Assembly (NCBI GenBank): GCA_018716975.1
Contig: DVJE01000011.1
Location: forward strand, 1-43,417
Length of the DNA stretch: 43,417 bases
DNA from: Candidatus Gallacutalibacter stercoravium
GTDB taxonomy: Bacteria > Bacillota > Clostridia > Oscillospirales > Acutalibacteraceae
Direction: 5' to 3'
The position numbers were made by a program, and so were the translations under genes. Below the pieces are notes generated by a model that made no database searches, was not told the origin of the DNA, and was given only the letters and a program-made list of their open reading frames with translations. This document shows positions 33,072-42,321 of this stretch, piece after piece (the first letter of the stretch is position 1; the number at the start of each line of letters is the position of its first letter).

Positions 33072-33449
33072 CTAGCTTTTGTCGCCCGGCTTAGAAACCA
33101 AGGCCGCCAGGTAGCCGAACACCACCGCAGCGGCAATGCCCGCGGCGGCCGACGTCACGCCGCCGCTTAGGGCCCCCAGCAGGCCGTGCTCTTGCACCGC
33201 CTTTTCGGTGCCCTTGGCCATGGTGTAGCCAAAGCCGGTTAGGGGCACCGTGGCCCCCGAGCCGGCGAACTTGACCAGCGGCTCATACAGCCCCACCGCC
33301 GTCAACGCCACGCCCAGGGTAACGAACAGCACCAAAATGCGGGCGGGGGTCAGCTTGGTGCGGTCAATTAAAATTTGGCCCACCACGCAAATCAGGCCGC
33401 CCACCACAAAGGCTTTGCCATACTCCCAAAGATACTCCAAAGCAATCAC
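33072..33449 (-). CDS. spoVAE: Stage V sporulation protein AE
   Basis: Inner-membrane component of the SpoVA channel that moves dipicolinic acid during sporulation and germination. It has 125 residues with four hydrophobic segments and the recognisable stretches GGLICVVGQILIDRTKLTPA and FAGSGATVPLTGFG. The open frame begins with GTG 33449; an in-frame TTG three codons later (MEYLWEYGKAF-like start) fits the family N-terminus as well. No spoVAC or spoVAD is next to it in this window, which is unusual. It supports a spore-forming host. Confidence 0.85.
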   Translation of the reverse strand: MIALEYLWEYGKAFVVGGLICVVGQILIDRTKLTPARILVLFVTLGVALTAVGLYEPLVKFAGSGATVPLTGFGYTMAKGTEKAVQEHGLLGALSGGVTSAAAGIAAAVVFGYLAALVSKPGDKS

Positions 33450-33486
33450 CCCATCTTTGCACCTAGTGTGCCCTATGGATGGGGGA

Positions 33487-34917
33487 TTATGCGCGGCGGG
33501 AGGCCAGCGCCTCTAGGGTTTTTACAAGCCCCTCCATCTCTTGGGGGGAATACGCCTCTTCGCCGTAGCGCACGGCGTTGTAGCCGTCGGTGGCGGGGGC
33601 GAACTCCGGCGTGCCCACTGTTTTTTGCGAGGCGTGCAAAATCTCGATGGGGGTGGCGGAGCGGGCCGGTTCCGCCCCGTGCATTTTCAGCCATTGCAGC
33701 GAAAGGGCGTAGCCGTAGCGCAGCTTTTGGGGGGAATCCTCCATTTTTAAAAACTGCTTATACTGCTTCTTCCAGCGGCGGGCGGTATCGGTCTCCCGCT
33801 TTTGCTGCTGCTCCTCTTCTTTGCGTGCCTGGGCGGCTGCGTAAGAGATGCTTTCTTCTTGATCGATATACTGGTTGTTGCCGTCCCCCGCGGGCACGGC
33901 GGGCGCCTTGCGGACAAACAGCAGCCGCTTGACCAGCTTTGTAATGTTTTGCCACAGGTTGCGCAAAAATTCCAAAATCGCGCCCCGGTAGCGGATGATC
34001 AAAAACAGCACCACCAGCACCACAACGACGATGAAGAAATAATTGCCGCCTTGGCTTGCGGGCTCCTCCATCACCTCCAGCGCGGAGGAATCGGGCTCGG
34101 TTTCAATGGGATCCATAGGCTGGTTATCCCGCTGGCTCAGTTGGCGGGCCAGCCACATCACCCCGTCGGAAATGCGGCCCACCAGCCAGCCGAAGGCGTC
34201 CGCCACGGCCCACGCGCCTTGGGCTAAGGCGTGGCGGTTGAAATAGCCGATAAGTACCAGGGCGAACACCACCAGCAGCAGCGCCGCGCTGAACAGCCTG
34301 CTTTTTTGCGGCAAAAACTCCAGTTTGTGCTTGCGCCGCTGCATCATGCTATCTAGATTGCTTTGGTTGCGCACCACCCCGTATACCGCCGTGGTAACCA
34401 AAAAGGCGGGCACATACATGGCGGCGGGGGCGGTTGGGATACCGTCGATTAAATGAAAGAACCACAGCACCGCCATAGACACCAGATTAAGGCCTATCGT
34501 CAGCGGGAACATATACTTGGGAAAAATGGCGCTGTAACGCCGGCGCACCATGCAGGCCCCCAAAAAGAACCCGGCCAGCGAAAGCACCGCCGCCACCCAG
34601 CGCAGCGGCGCCGCCATGCCGCCACACAAAAAATACACGCCCGCCCCGGCGGCCAGCCCCACCGTTGCGGTGAGAACCCGCACCGCCGGCAAAGGCAGCT
34701 TTTTTATGCGGCCCAGGCCGAAATAGGCGCCGTAGCCCACGGCCCCGCAGGCCAACAGCAGCAAATTCTGGCGCCAGCAGTCGGCCTCTGAAATGGCGGT
34801 CCCCGGCGCGGCGTAACCCAAAATCAGCCCGTCCAACATCACAAACAGGGGGAAGAAGGCCAACAGCGCCGTAGCGCCCGCCGCCGTTTTCAGCAAGGCA
34901 AAAAGCTTATTGTCCAT
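33487..34917 (-). CDS. DUF4129-type membrane protein of a MoxR/DUF58 operon
   Basis: 476 residues from ATG 34917 (MDNKLFALLKTAAG), behind GGGGAGG and overlapping the DUF58 gene by 11 bases. About seven membrane helices in the N-terminal half and one near residue 285 (NYFFIVVVVLVVLFLIIRY) precede a cytoplasmic C-terminal domain resembling DUF4129 (YKQFLKMEDSPQKLRYGYAL through ATDGYNAVRYGEEAY). In related operons the equivalent protein often carries a transglutaminase domain; none is seen here. The role is unknown, perhaps in envelope protein folding. Confidence 0.7.
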   Translation of the reverse strand: MDNKLFALLKTAAGATALLAFFPLFVMLDGLILGYAAPGTAISEADCWRQNLLLLACGAVGYGAYFGLGRIKKLPLPAVRVLTATVGLAAGAGVYFLCGGMAAPLRWVAAVLSLAGFFLGACMVRRRYSAIFPKYMFPLTIGLNLVSMAVLWFFHLIDGIPTAPAAMYVPAFLVTTAVYGVVRNQSNLDSMMQRRKHKLEFLPQKSRLFSAALLLVVFALVLIGYFNRHALAQGAWAVADAFGWLVGRISDGVMWLARQLSQRDNQPMDPIETEPDSSALEVMEEPASQGGNYFFIVVVVLVVLFLIIRYRGAILEFLRNLWQNITKLVKRLLFVRKAPAVPAGDGNNQYIDQEESISYAAAQARKEEEQQQKRETDTARRWKKQYKQFLKMEDSPQKLRYGYALSLQWLKMHGAEPARSATPIEILHASQKTVGTPEFAPATDGYNAVRYGEEAYSPQEMEGLVKTLEALASRRA

Positions 34918-36082
34918 CTTTTTCCTCCCCCTGGCGCTGCGCCGGGCGGTTGCGCTGCGCAAAGTAATCATACAGGCAGTAAACGTCGCAATCCGCGGGC
35001 AAATCCGCGGCGTCGGCCTCCCGCAGGCCCAGCACGGCGATGCGCACATGCAGGCCCGCATCCTGCTTTTTGCGGGCAAAAGCCACAATGCCCGGCGACA
35101 GATAACAGGTAACAATCACCACATCGGTGGCGGTCACAGCGCCGTCCACCCCGTTTAAAAAGGAATCGAACCCCTCGGTGGTGGTAAACTCCAAACGGGC
35201 CAGCAGGCGCAGCAGCTCCAACACATGCTCTTGCCCCCAGGCCTCGTTGCTCACCACGGGCTGCTCCGTGCCGTCTAGGCTGGTGTTGGATAGAAAGCGC
35301 ACCGGGATGCCGCTTTGCAGGGTATCGTCAAAATAAGAGGCGCACACCCGGATGCAGTTTTCGATGTTGTCCCTATCCAAAGAGGTGTTGCCCTCTTCTA
35401 AACGGGACTGCATATTCAGCAGCACGGCGATGCTTTGGCTGGTGGTGTAGTCATTTTGAAACACCATCAGCTTTTTTTCGCGGGCGGTGGCTAGCCAATT
35501 AATTTTGTTCACCGGCTCCAGCCCGGTGTATTCCCGCACGCCGGCGATGTAAAAGGGATCCGACAGCAGCTGGCGGCGCACCACCAGATCGCCGGTTAGG
35601 TGGCGGCTGGAAACCGCCATCTCTTCCAGCGGCAGGGGCCGGGGCAGCACCGTAAGGCGCGCGTCCACATCCACAGGCAGCGACATATCCCCCATGCCCA
35701 GCAGGTCGGTGCCCACCACCACCACTTTATCCACGGCGTATGTGCCCCGTTTCAGGCACTTTACCCGCCAGCGGCGCACCACCTTGTGGTAGCTTTTCAT
35801 GGTAAAAAAGCTGGGCACAAACCGGGTTTGGTCGGTTACCACCGACTGGGATTCGGCAAAATCCAGCCATTTGGAGGTGGCAAGCTCGGTGCGCAGCCAG
35901 GGCAGGGGCAGCCATTTGCTGTTGCTTACCTCTTCTATCAGCTCGATTTCGTCGCCCTCGTAGGCTTCTATCGTGCTGAAATAGCAGCGGTAATCCAGCC
36001 GCCGCATGCCGTAGCGGCGGTACAGCCCTTTTTGAATGAACACAGCCGCCCCGATAATAATCAGCAGCGCGATAAATTCCAT
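34907..36082 (-). CDS. DUF58 domain protein
   Basis: 391 residues with one N-terminal membrane helix (FIALLIIIGAAVFIQKGLY) and a long cytoplasmic part. The DUF58 signature lies in the middle (GVREYTGLEPVNKINWLATA with LMVFQN shortly after), inside a VWA-like fold. It is the usual partner of MoxR ATPases. The start ATG 36082 lies 23 bases after the MoxR stop, and the end overlaps the next gene, so the three genes form one operon. Confidence 0.88.
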   Translation of the reverse strand: MEFIALLIIIGAAVFIQKGLYRRYGMRRLDYRCYFSTIEAYEGDEIELIEEVSNSKWLPLPWLRTELATSKWLDFAESQSVVTDQTRFVPSFFTMKSYHKVVRRWRVKCLKRGTYAVDKVVVVGTDLLGMGDMSLPVDVDARLTVLPRPLPLEEMAVSSRHLTGDLVVRRQLLSDPFYIAGVREYTGLEPVNKINWLATAREKKLMVFQNDYTTSQSIAVLLNMQSRLEEGNTSLDRDNIENCIRVCASYFDDTLQSGIPVRFLSNTSLDGTEQPVVSNEAWGQEHVLELLRLLARLEFTTTEGFDSFLNGVDGAVTATDVVIVTCYLSPGIVAFARKKQDAGLHVRIAVLGLREADAADLPADCDVYCLYDYFAQRNRPAQRQGEEKDGQ

Positions 36083-36105
36083 AATGCGTTAAGCTCCCAT
36101 CCGCT

Positions 36106-37053
36106 TTATTCCACCGGCACCGGCGTTGTGGCCAAAATGTGCTCCATGCGCTCGCGCGCAGCCGAGCTGCCCTGCATCACATTGGCGCCCTTGCAGATAA
36201 TGCGGTGGGTGAGCACGTCTAGGCACACGGCCTTTACGTCGTCGGGCAGCACATAATCCCGGCCGTGCATGCCCGCCCAGCCCTGGCTGGCCCGCAGCAG
36301 GGCCAAGGTGCCCCGGGGGCTGACGCCCAGGCGGATTTTTTCATCCTCGCGGGTGGCCCGCACCAGCGCTAAGATATAGTCTTTTACCGCGTCCCCCACC
36401 TTAACGGCGCGCACCTGCTGCTGGGCCTGCAATATCTCTTCTTTGCCGGTTACGCTTTGCAGCGCGTCTAAGGGGCTGGCCTGGGCAAATTCGCCCATCA
36501 TATCCTTCTCCCCCTCCTTGCCGGGGTAGCCCATTTTCAGGCGCATAAAAAAGCGATCCAGCTGGGCCTCGGGCAAGGGGAAGGTGCCCTGCACCTCGAT
36601 GGGGTTTTGGGTGGCGATAACCAAAAAGGGCTCTTCCAAAGGATAGGTTACCCCATCCACCGAAACCTGGCGTTCCTCCATGCACTCCAGCAAGCTGGAC
36701 TGAGTGCGCGGCGTGGCGCGGTTGATTTCATCGGCCAGCAGGATGTTGGTAAACACCGCGCCGGGCCGAAAGGCGAACTCTTCGGTTTTTTGGTTGTATA
36801 CGTTGATGCCCGTCAGCTCCGAGGGCAGCAGATCCGGCGTGAACTGCACCCGCCGGAAGGAACAGCCCATGGATTTTGCAAAGGATTTTGCCAGGGTGGT
36901 TTTGCCCGTGCCGGGCAGATCCTCTAGCAATATATGGCCGGCGCACAGCACGCAGGCGGTTACCTTTTCTATAACCTCTTCTTTACCCTTGATAACCGAG
37001 GCCACGTTGGCGTTGAGCTTGTCTGTCAACGCCTGAATGGGGTTTTCTTGCAT
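36106..37053 (-). CDS. MoxR-family AAA+ ATPase
   Basis: 315-residue AAA+ chaperone-like ATPase. Walker A LPGTGKTT (46-53), Walker B LLADEINRATP (105-115), sensor 1 IATQNPIE and the arginine-containing LRASQGWA region are present. MoxR proteins help assemble or activate VWA/DUF58 partners, which fits the next gene. It is the first gene of the operon; AAGGAAAG lies upstream of the ATG. Confidence 0.94.
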   Translation of the reverse strand: MQENPIQALTDKLNANVASVIKGKEEVIEKVTACVLCAGHILLEDLPGTGKTTLAKSFAKSMGCSFRRVQFTPDLLPSELTGINVYNQKTEEFAFRPGAVFTNILLADEINRATPRTQSSLLECMEERQVSVDGVTYPLEEPFLVIATQNPIEVQGTFPLPEAQLDRFFMRLKMGYPGKEGEKDMMGEFAQASPLDALQSVTGKEEILQAQQQVRAVKVGDAVKDYILALVRATREDEKIRLGVSPRGTLALLRASQGWAGMHGRDYVLPDDVKAVCLDVLTHRIICKGANVMQGSSAARERMEHILATTPVPVE

Positions 37054-37444
37054 AAAATCTCTCTTCCTTTCTTCCTGCTTTTTCTGCTCTTTCGCTCCCT
37101 ATTTTTTGCCCAGTTGGCCCTGCGGGGCGCTATTTTGTAAGCGGCGGTTTCTCTTGCCAAAAGAGCGCGCTTAACCGGCGCAGCAAAACAGCGGGCGCAA
37201 CAGAAACGCGGCGGATAAACCCGCGCAGTGACGTGCCTCCATTATACAACGCCCCTATGGCTTTCGCCATAGAACACAAAGAATGTTTTCAAATTATTTT
37301 CAATTTGGCGTTTCTTACCAAGCAGCCCGGCGGCCGGCCTCTGTTCTTCTGCCCCGCTGCTCCTCTGTTCCACGGTTCCACGCTTGCACGTTCCCCTGGC
37401 CCCTGGTCCCTAGCCCCTGGTCCCTAGTCCCTTAGTCCTACGGC
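37054..37444. other. Intergenic region with a 14-bp tandem repeat
   Basis: No gene is supported. CCCCTGGTCCCTAG occurs twice in tandem (37400-37427), preceded by a partial CCCCTGG (37393-37399) and followed by a decayed TCCCTTAG. The upstream part should hold the promoter of the MoxR operon, but no convincing pair of boxes was found. Confidence 0.5.
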
Positions 37445-37468
37445 AAAAGGGCGGCCCGTGGGCCGCCC
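37445..37468 (-). terminator. Terminator of the MarR/ABC exporter operon
   Basis: GGGCGGCCC-AC-GGGCCGCCC followed by TTTT on the minus strand, about 30 bases after the last ABC gene. Confidence 0.8.
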
Positions 37469-37498
37469 CCGATAGCAAAGGCCGCGTTTGGCAAGGCC

Positions 37499-39334
37499 TT
37501 AGGTTTCCATGCCGGCGAACTGGCTTTGATACAGGCGGTAATAGCTGCCCTTTTTGGCCAGCAGCTCTTCGTGGCTGCCCGATTCGGCCACCCGGCCCCC
37601 GTCGATCACCACAATGCGGTCGGCGTCGCGGATGGTGGAAAGGCGGTGGGCGATGATGAGGCTGGTGCGCCCCTTCATCAGGTTTATCACGGCCTCTTGG
37701 ATGTGCACCTCGGTGCGGGTGTCGATGCTGGAGGTGGCCTCGTCTAGAATCAGGATTTTGGGGTCGGCCAGCACGGCCCGGGCAATAGAGAGCAGCTGCC
37801 GCTGCCCTTGGCTGAGGTTGCCGCCGTTTTCGCTTAAATGGGTGTCGTAGCCCTGGGGCAGCTGCTGGATGAAGCTGTGGGCCCTGGCGGTGCGGGCCGC
37901 CTGCTCAACCTCTTGCCGGGTGGCGTTTAGGCGGCCGAAGCGGATGTTGTAATCCACCGTGTCGGAAAAGATAATGGTATCTTGCAGCACGATGGCGATG
38001 CTTTTGCGCAGCTGCTCCAGCGGGTAATGGCGGATGTCTTCGCCGTCGAGCAAAATGCTGCCGCCGTCGATATCGTAAAAGCGGGTAAGCAGGTTGACGA
38101 TGGTGGTTTTGCCCGATCCGGTGGCCCCCACAATGGCGATTTTTTGCCCGCTGCGCACGTGCAGATCCAGCCCCTTGAGCACCTGCTCCCCCGGTATGTA
38201 GGAAAAATCCACCCGGTTAAAATCCAGGTTGCCCTGCACGTTTTGCAAACGCAGCTGTTTTTTGCCCTCGTCCGGCTCGGGATCGGCGTACATAATTTCA
38301 AACACCCGCTCGGCACCGGCAATGGCGGTTTGGATGGCGGCGTATTGGTTGGCCAGCTCGTTGATGGGCCGGGTAAACTGCTTGGAATACAGGATAAACG
38401 CCTGAATGGTGCCCACCGTGATGGCCCCGCTGAGGGCCAGCCACCCGCCGCAGGCGGCGATGAGCAAAAAGCCCAGGTTTTGCACCACGTTCATCAGCGG
38501 GCCCATGGAGCCGCCGAAGATCTGCGCCTTTACGCCGCAGCGGCGCAATTGGCCGCTGAGCTGGTTAAACTGCTCTTTCGCCTGCTCCTCGCGCCCAAAG
38601 GCCACCACGGTGCGGTAGCCGGTTACCATTTCTTCCACATGGCCGTTGAGCAGCCCCAGCAGGCGCTGCTGCTCGGGGAAGTACCGGCGCATGAACTTGG
38701 ACAAAAAGGCGGTGCAGCACAAGGTGAGCGCAATGCTGGACATACTCACCAAAGTGAGCAGGGGGCTGTAATACAGCATAATCGCCACGGTACCCACAAT
38801 GGTGAGCACGCCGGAAAACAGCGAGGCGATGGACTGGGAAACGGTGTTGGAGATATTTTCCACATCGTTGGTCATGCGGCTCATAATATCGCCGTGCTGG
38901 TGGGTATCGGTATAGCGCACGGGCAGGTACTCTATTTTTTGAAAGAGATCCGCCCGCAGGTTGCGCACCGTGGTTTGCGACAGCTGGGCGGCCAGCAGGC
39001 CCTGGGCGTAGGTGAACAGGGAAGAAAGCAGATAGGTTGCCCCCAGCAGTACCAAAGCGCGCGCCAGGCCCTGGCCGTCGATGTGCAGCCGCCCTTCGCC
39101 GATGGTGATGGTGTCTATAGCGCCCGCCTGCAACGAGGGGGCCGCCATGTTCAGCAGCGTAACAAACAGCATGGTAACCAGCAGGGCGGTTATCAACCCC
39201 TTGCTGCCGGCGATGTAGCGTATCAGCAACCCCAGGGTCTTTTTCATATTCTTGGGCTTTTCCCGGGGCGCGCCGGGGCCATGACCGGGGCCGCGGGGCG
39301 GGCCCATGGGCGGCTTATTAGAGGGGCTAGGCAT
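37499..39334 (-). CDS. Heterodimeric ABC exporter subunit, catalytically complete half
   Basis: Fused membrane and ATPase half-transporter, 611 residues from ATG 39334, chosen because AAGGAG lies nine bases upstream. The N-terminal 35 residues are Pro/Gly/His-rich, unusual for the family. Six membrane helices follow (to about residue 310). The ATPase domain has Walker A GATGSGKTT, signature LSQGQRQ and Walker B ILILDEATSSID with the catalytic Glu. The gene overlaps the other half by eight bases. Together they resemble BmrCD/LmrCD/TM287-288 multidrug exporters. Confidence 0.93.
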   Translation of the reverse strand: MPSPSNKPPMGPPRGPGHGPGAPREKPKNMKKTLGLLIRYIAGSKGLITALLVTMLFVTLLNMAAPSLQAGAIDTITIGEGRLHIDGQGLARALVLLGATYLLSSLFTYAQGLLAAQLSQTTVRNLRADLFQKIEYLPVRYTDTHQHGDIMSRMTNDVENISNTVSQSIASLFSGVLTIVGTVAIMLYYSPLLTLVSMSSIALTLCCTAFLSKFMRRYFPEQQRLLGLLNGHVEEMVTGYRTVVAFGREEQAKEQFNQLSGQLRRCGVKAQIFGGSMGPLMNVVQNLGFLLIAACGGWLALSGAITVGTIQAFILYSKQFTRPINELANQYAAIQTAIAGAERVFEIMYADPEPDEGKKQLRLQNVQGNLDFNRVDFSYIPGEQVLKGLDLHVRSGQKIAIVGATGSGKTTIVNLLTRFYDIDGGSILLDGEDIRHYPLEQLRKSIAIVLQDTIIFSDTVDYNIRFGRLNATRQEVEQAARTARAHSFIQQLPQGYDTHLSENGGNLSQGQRQLLSIARAVLADPKILILDEATSSIDTRTEVHIQEAVINLMKGRTSLIIAHRLSTIRDADRIVVIDGGRVAESGSHEELLAKKGSYYRLYQSQFAGMET

Positions 39335-41063
39335 GTTGCTCATCTCCTTCCCGCACCTGCGAACGGTAGATATCTTGGTATACGCCGCAGCTTTGCAACA
39401 ATTGCTCGTGGGTGCCAAAGGCCGCCAGGGCCCCGTCCTCCAGCACGGCGATGCGATCGGCGTTTTTCACGCTGGCCACCCGCTGGGCGATTAAGATCAC
39501 GGTGGTGCCTTGCAGGTTTTGGCGCAAAGCCGCCTGCAGCCGGGCCTCCGTGGCCAAATCCAGCGCCGAGGTGCTGTCGTCAAAGATTAAAATTTCTGGC
39601 TTTTTCAAAATGGCCCGGGCGATGGCCATGCGCTGCTTTTGCCCGCCCGAAAGCGAGGCGCCCTTTTCGCTCACCATGGTGCGGTAGCCCTCTTGAAAGC
39701 CGGTGATAAACTCGTCGGCCTGGGCGATACGGGCGGCGCGGCGGGCCTCCTCTTCGGTGGCGTCGGGGTTGCCCCAACGCAGGTTATCCAAAACAGTGCC
39801 GGAAAACAGCTCGCTTTTTTGCAGCACAAAGCCGATTTTAGCCCGCAGCGCCTCTAGGGGGTAATCCCGCACGTCCACGCCGTCCACCAGCACCGCGCCG
39901 CCGGTGGCGTCGTAAAACCGGGGAACAAGGCTCACCAGCGAGGATTTACCGCAGCCGGTGGCCCCTAAAATCGCCACCGTTTGGCCGGGCTCCACCGTAA
40001 AGGAGATATCGCGCAGCACCGGCTTGGCGCTGTAATTGGGGTAGTGAAAGGATACGCCGCGAAACTCCACCCGCCCTTGGCCGGGGCGCGCGGGGGAGGC
40101 GCCGTCTTGCAAGGCGGGCTGGGTGTACAGCACCTCGCGGATGCGCTCCGCCGAGGCCCGCGCCCGCGAGATGGTTTGAAACATCATGCCCACCATCATC
40201 ATAGACATTAAAATTTGGGTGATGTAGGTGATGGCGGCCATCACCTGGCCCACCTGCATGGCCCGCGCCTCCACCTGGTAGCCGCCTATCAGGATAATGG
40301 CCACCACCGAGGCGTTCATGATAATCATCAAAATGGGGTTTAGGCGGGCCATCAGCTTTTGCACCCGCAAGGAGGTGTCCATCAGCTGGTTGTTGGCCTG
40401 GGAAAAGCGCTCGATTTCGTGCTGCTCGCGCACATAAGCTTTGATAACCCGGGTGCCGGTTACGTTCTCTTGCACCACGGCGTTCACCCTATCCAGCTTG
40501 CGCTGCACCACGCTGAACAGCGGGCTGGCTTTTGAAAGGAACAGCCACATGCACAGCAGCTGCACCGGCAGCGAAAACAGCAAAATCATGCCGAAATTCA
40601 CATTCAGCGCCAGCAGCATGGCAATGCCGCCGGCGAACTGGATGCTGGTGCGCACAAACATGCGCAGCGACATATTCACCAGCTCTTGCACGGCGGTGAT
40701 GTCGTTGGTCATGCGGGTAACCAGCGAGCCGGTGGTAAAGCGATCGGTTTGCTGGCACGAAAGGCTCATCACCTTGGCGAAGGCGTCGCGGCGCAAATCG
40801 TCGCCAAAGCCCTGGGCGGCGGCGCTGGCAAAGGCGCCGGACGCCACGCCCCCAACGCCGCCCACCAGCGCCACGCCCAGCATCCACAGCCCGGTGGATA
40901 AAATCAGCTGCATGTCGCCGCCTAAAACGCCGTCATCCACAATGGTGGACATCAGCTGGGGTTGCAGCAAATCCATCGATACCTCCAGCACCATAGACAG
41001 CGGCGCCAACAGCACCAGCCACCAATAGGGCTTTAGGTAGGCCAAAAGCCGTTTTTCCCTCAT
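39327..41063 (-). CDS. Heterodimeric ABC exporter subunit, degenerate-site half
   Basis: 578 residues from ATG 41063 behind GGAGGG, with six membrane helices and an ATPase domain: Walker A GATGCGKSS, signature LSGGQKQR and Walker B ILIFDDSTSALD. The residue after the Walker B Asp is Asp instead of the catalytic Glu, the mark of the non-hydrolysing site in heterodimeric exporters. Its ATG overlaps the MarR stop (ATGA), and its stop overlaps the partner. The substrate is probably a drug or lipid-like compound. Confidence 0.93.
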   Translation of the reverse strand: MREKRLLAYLKPYWWLVLLAPLSMVLEVSMDLLQPQLMSTIVDDGVLGGDMQLILSTGLWMLGVALVGGVGGVASGAFASAAAQGFGDDLRRDAFAKVMSLSCQQTDRFTTGSLVTRMTNDITAVQELVNMSLRMFVRTSIQFAGGIAMLLALNVNFGMILLFSLPVQLLCMWLFLSKASPLFSVVQRKLDRVNAVVQENVTGTRVIKAYVREQHEIERFSQANNQLMDTSLRVQKLMARLNPILMIIMNASVVAIILIGGYQVEARAMQVGQVMAAITYITQILMSMMMVGMMFQTISRARASAERIREVLYTQPALQDGASPARPGQGRVEFRGVSFHYPNYSAKPVLRDISFTVEPGQTVAILGATGCGKSSLVSLVPRFYDATGGAVLVDGVDVRDYPLEALRAKIGFVLQKSELFSGTVLDNLRWGNPDATEEEARRAARIAQADEFITGFQEGYRTMVSEKGASLSGGQKQRMAIARAILKKPEILIFDDSTSALDLATEARLQAALRQNLQGTTVILIAQRVASVKNADRIAVLEDGALAAFGTHEQLLQSCGVYQDIYRSQVREGDEQHA

Positions 41064-41512
41064 CCTTTTCTTCCCTCCATCCGGTATAGGTTCTGCCGGA
41101 TCGCCAGCAGCGCGCTGTAGGCTGCGTCCAGCTCCTCTTGGCCCACGCCCGCCAGCATGGTTTCTTCCAGCCGGCGGATGCTGCCCATCATCCTTTGGTG
41201 CAGCGCCCGCCCCTGCGGGGTGAGCGACACCCGGATGAGGCGCTGATCCTTGCCGTCGGTTTGGCGGATAACCAAGCCCTCCTGCTCCATCTGCTGCAAG
41301 GTGACGCTGACGGTGGGCGCCTTTAGGTGGGTGCGCTCTGCCAGCTCCTGCTGGGTAATGCCCTCTTGCTCGCTAATGGGCCGCAGCAACGGCCGGTAGG
41401 CGCTGCGCATGCCGTTTTTAACAGACTCCGACCGCATGCGATCATGAAACATCTTTGCAATTTCATTGATCAGCATCACATGGTTGGGGTGTTGGCAATT
41501 TGGCTGTTCCAT
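41060..41512 (-). CDS. MarR-family transcriptional regulator
   Basis: 150 residues from ATG 41512 (MEQPNCQHPN), behind GGGAGG; the longer frame to 41548 has no such site. The winged helix lies at about 48-110: ITQQELAERTHLKAPTVSVTLQQMEQEGLV with the wing DQRLIRVSLTPQG. Flanking helices provide dimerisation. It is the first gene of the exporter operon, and the promoter has an inverted repeat over the start point. It therefore probably represses the operon and is released by an exporter substrate. Confidence 0.93.
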   Translation of the reverse strand: MEQPNCQHPNHVMLINEIAKMFHDRMRSESVKNGMRSAYRPLLRPISEQEGITQQELAERTHLKAPTVSVTLQQMEQEGLVIRQTDGKDQRLIRVSLTPQGRALHQRMMGSIRRLEETMLAGVGQEELDAAYSALLAIRQNLYRMEGRKG

Positions 41513-41563
41513 CCGTTTTGCCTCCCTTCTCCCGTTATTATTCGCCATTAATTAGATAGAAAA

Positions 41564-41606
41564 CTAATAATAAAATTAGCATACCCAATCAAAAAATCTT
41601 TGTCAA
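41564..41606 (-). promoter_or_regulatory. Promoter and probable MarR operator of the exporter operon
   Basis: On the minus strand, TTGACA (41601-41606), 17 bases, TATGCT (41578-41583). Immediately downstream and overlapping lies CTAAT-N6-ATTAG (41564-41579), a perfect inverted repeat covering the start point, where a repressor would block the polymerase. Confidence 0.75.
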
Positions 41607-41717
41607 TGCAATATTTTTTGATAAAAGACTGATTTTTCTTTCTTATCATCGTTTTTTAGCCGTATATTCTTCACAAGCATCAACTAAGAACAATTTGTGA
41701 ATTATCTCTTTAGTGGA

Positions 41718-41761
41718 TTGCATTCACTAGTGAAATAGAGTATGCTATAAGTACACTAGTG
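41718..41761 (+). promoter_or_regulatory. Promoter flanked by two CACTAGTG palindromes
   Basis: TTGCAT (41718-41723), a 17-base spacer, TATGCT (41741-41746). CACTAGTG occurs in the spacer (41725-41732, extended to the 12-bp palindrome TTCACTAGTGAA) and again at 41754-41761, 29 bp further. The two probably form an operator for a dimeric repressor. Confidence 0.6.
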
Positions 41762-41866
41762 AAAATTGTCGAGCATTTTATTTAACACTCGTCTTTGTTT
41801 TCCGCCCGTTGCGGGTATGCGGCTTATCGGCTTATAAAAACGGCGTGAAAAAGGAGTGGTAGAACC

Positions 41867-42100
41867 ATGAAGAAACGAGAGCGGGAGCTTCAAAAAGCGC
41901 GGGAAGAGCAAATCCTCTTTCTTATCGCCAAAACGCAAAAAGAAGCGATGGAGTCGGAAATCACTGAGGAAGATCTGGAAGACGTGGTTCTTTCTGAGCG
42001 GTTTATCCGGCGCAGGGACGCGCTGCTGGCCTCTTTGCGGGACGATGAAGAGTGGAAAAAGCGCTTCTCCACCGACGACAGCGATAGTTCCGATGACTAA
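41867..42100 (+). CDS. Small highly charged helical protein, unknown
   Basis: 77 residues, about half of them charged, with a likely single coiled-coil helix (KKRERELQKAREEQILFLI) and an acidic Ser/Asp tail (STDDSDSSDD). I recognise no family. AAGGAG lies 11 bases before the ATG, a good promoter lies about 120 bases upstream and a strong terminator follows, so the gene is probably real and forms a single-gene unit. Confidence 0.7.
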   Translation: MKKRERELQKAREEQILFLIAKTQKEAMESEITEEDLEDVVLSERFIRRRDALLASLRDDEEWKKRFSTDDSDSSDD

Positions 42101-42186
42101 TGGCCAAATGACCGAACGACTGAGTCTATACGATTGACAATGCCAACGACTTCGTGCGTTGATACATTGCGTACCTCCTTTAAGCG

Positions 42187-42225
42187 GGCGCGGCAAGGTA
42201 TTCCTCCCTTGCCGCGCCTTGCTTT
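42187..42225 (+). terminator. Terminator after the small charged protein
   Basis: A perfect 12-bp stem GGCGCGGCAAGG/CCTTGCCGCGCC with an 8-base loop, then TTGCTTTTT. Confidence 0.85.
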
Positions 42226-42321
42226 TTGCCCGGCGGAGTTGCCGCCCTGCTCCGGTTTGGCCGGCCCTTATAGAACGCGACAAACAAGGCGGAGAAGGCT
42301 GAAAAGGCGGCAAAATCAAAA

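Noticed and set aside
37233-37427. 64-codon plus-strand open frame
   Set aside because: Its end is encoded by the tandem repeat, and there is no promoter or ribosome-binding site.
37982-39706. Plus-strand open frame of 574 codons
   Set aside because: Antisense to the two ABC exporter genes, whose Walker and signature motifs are unambiguous.
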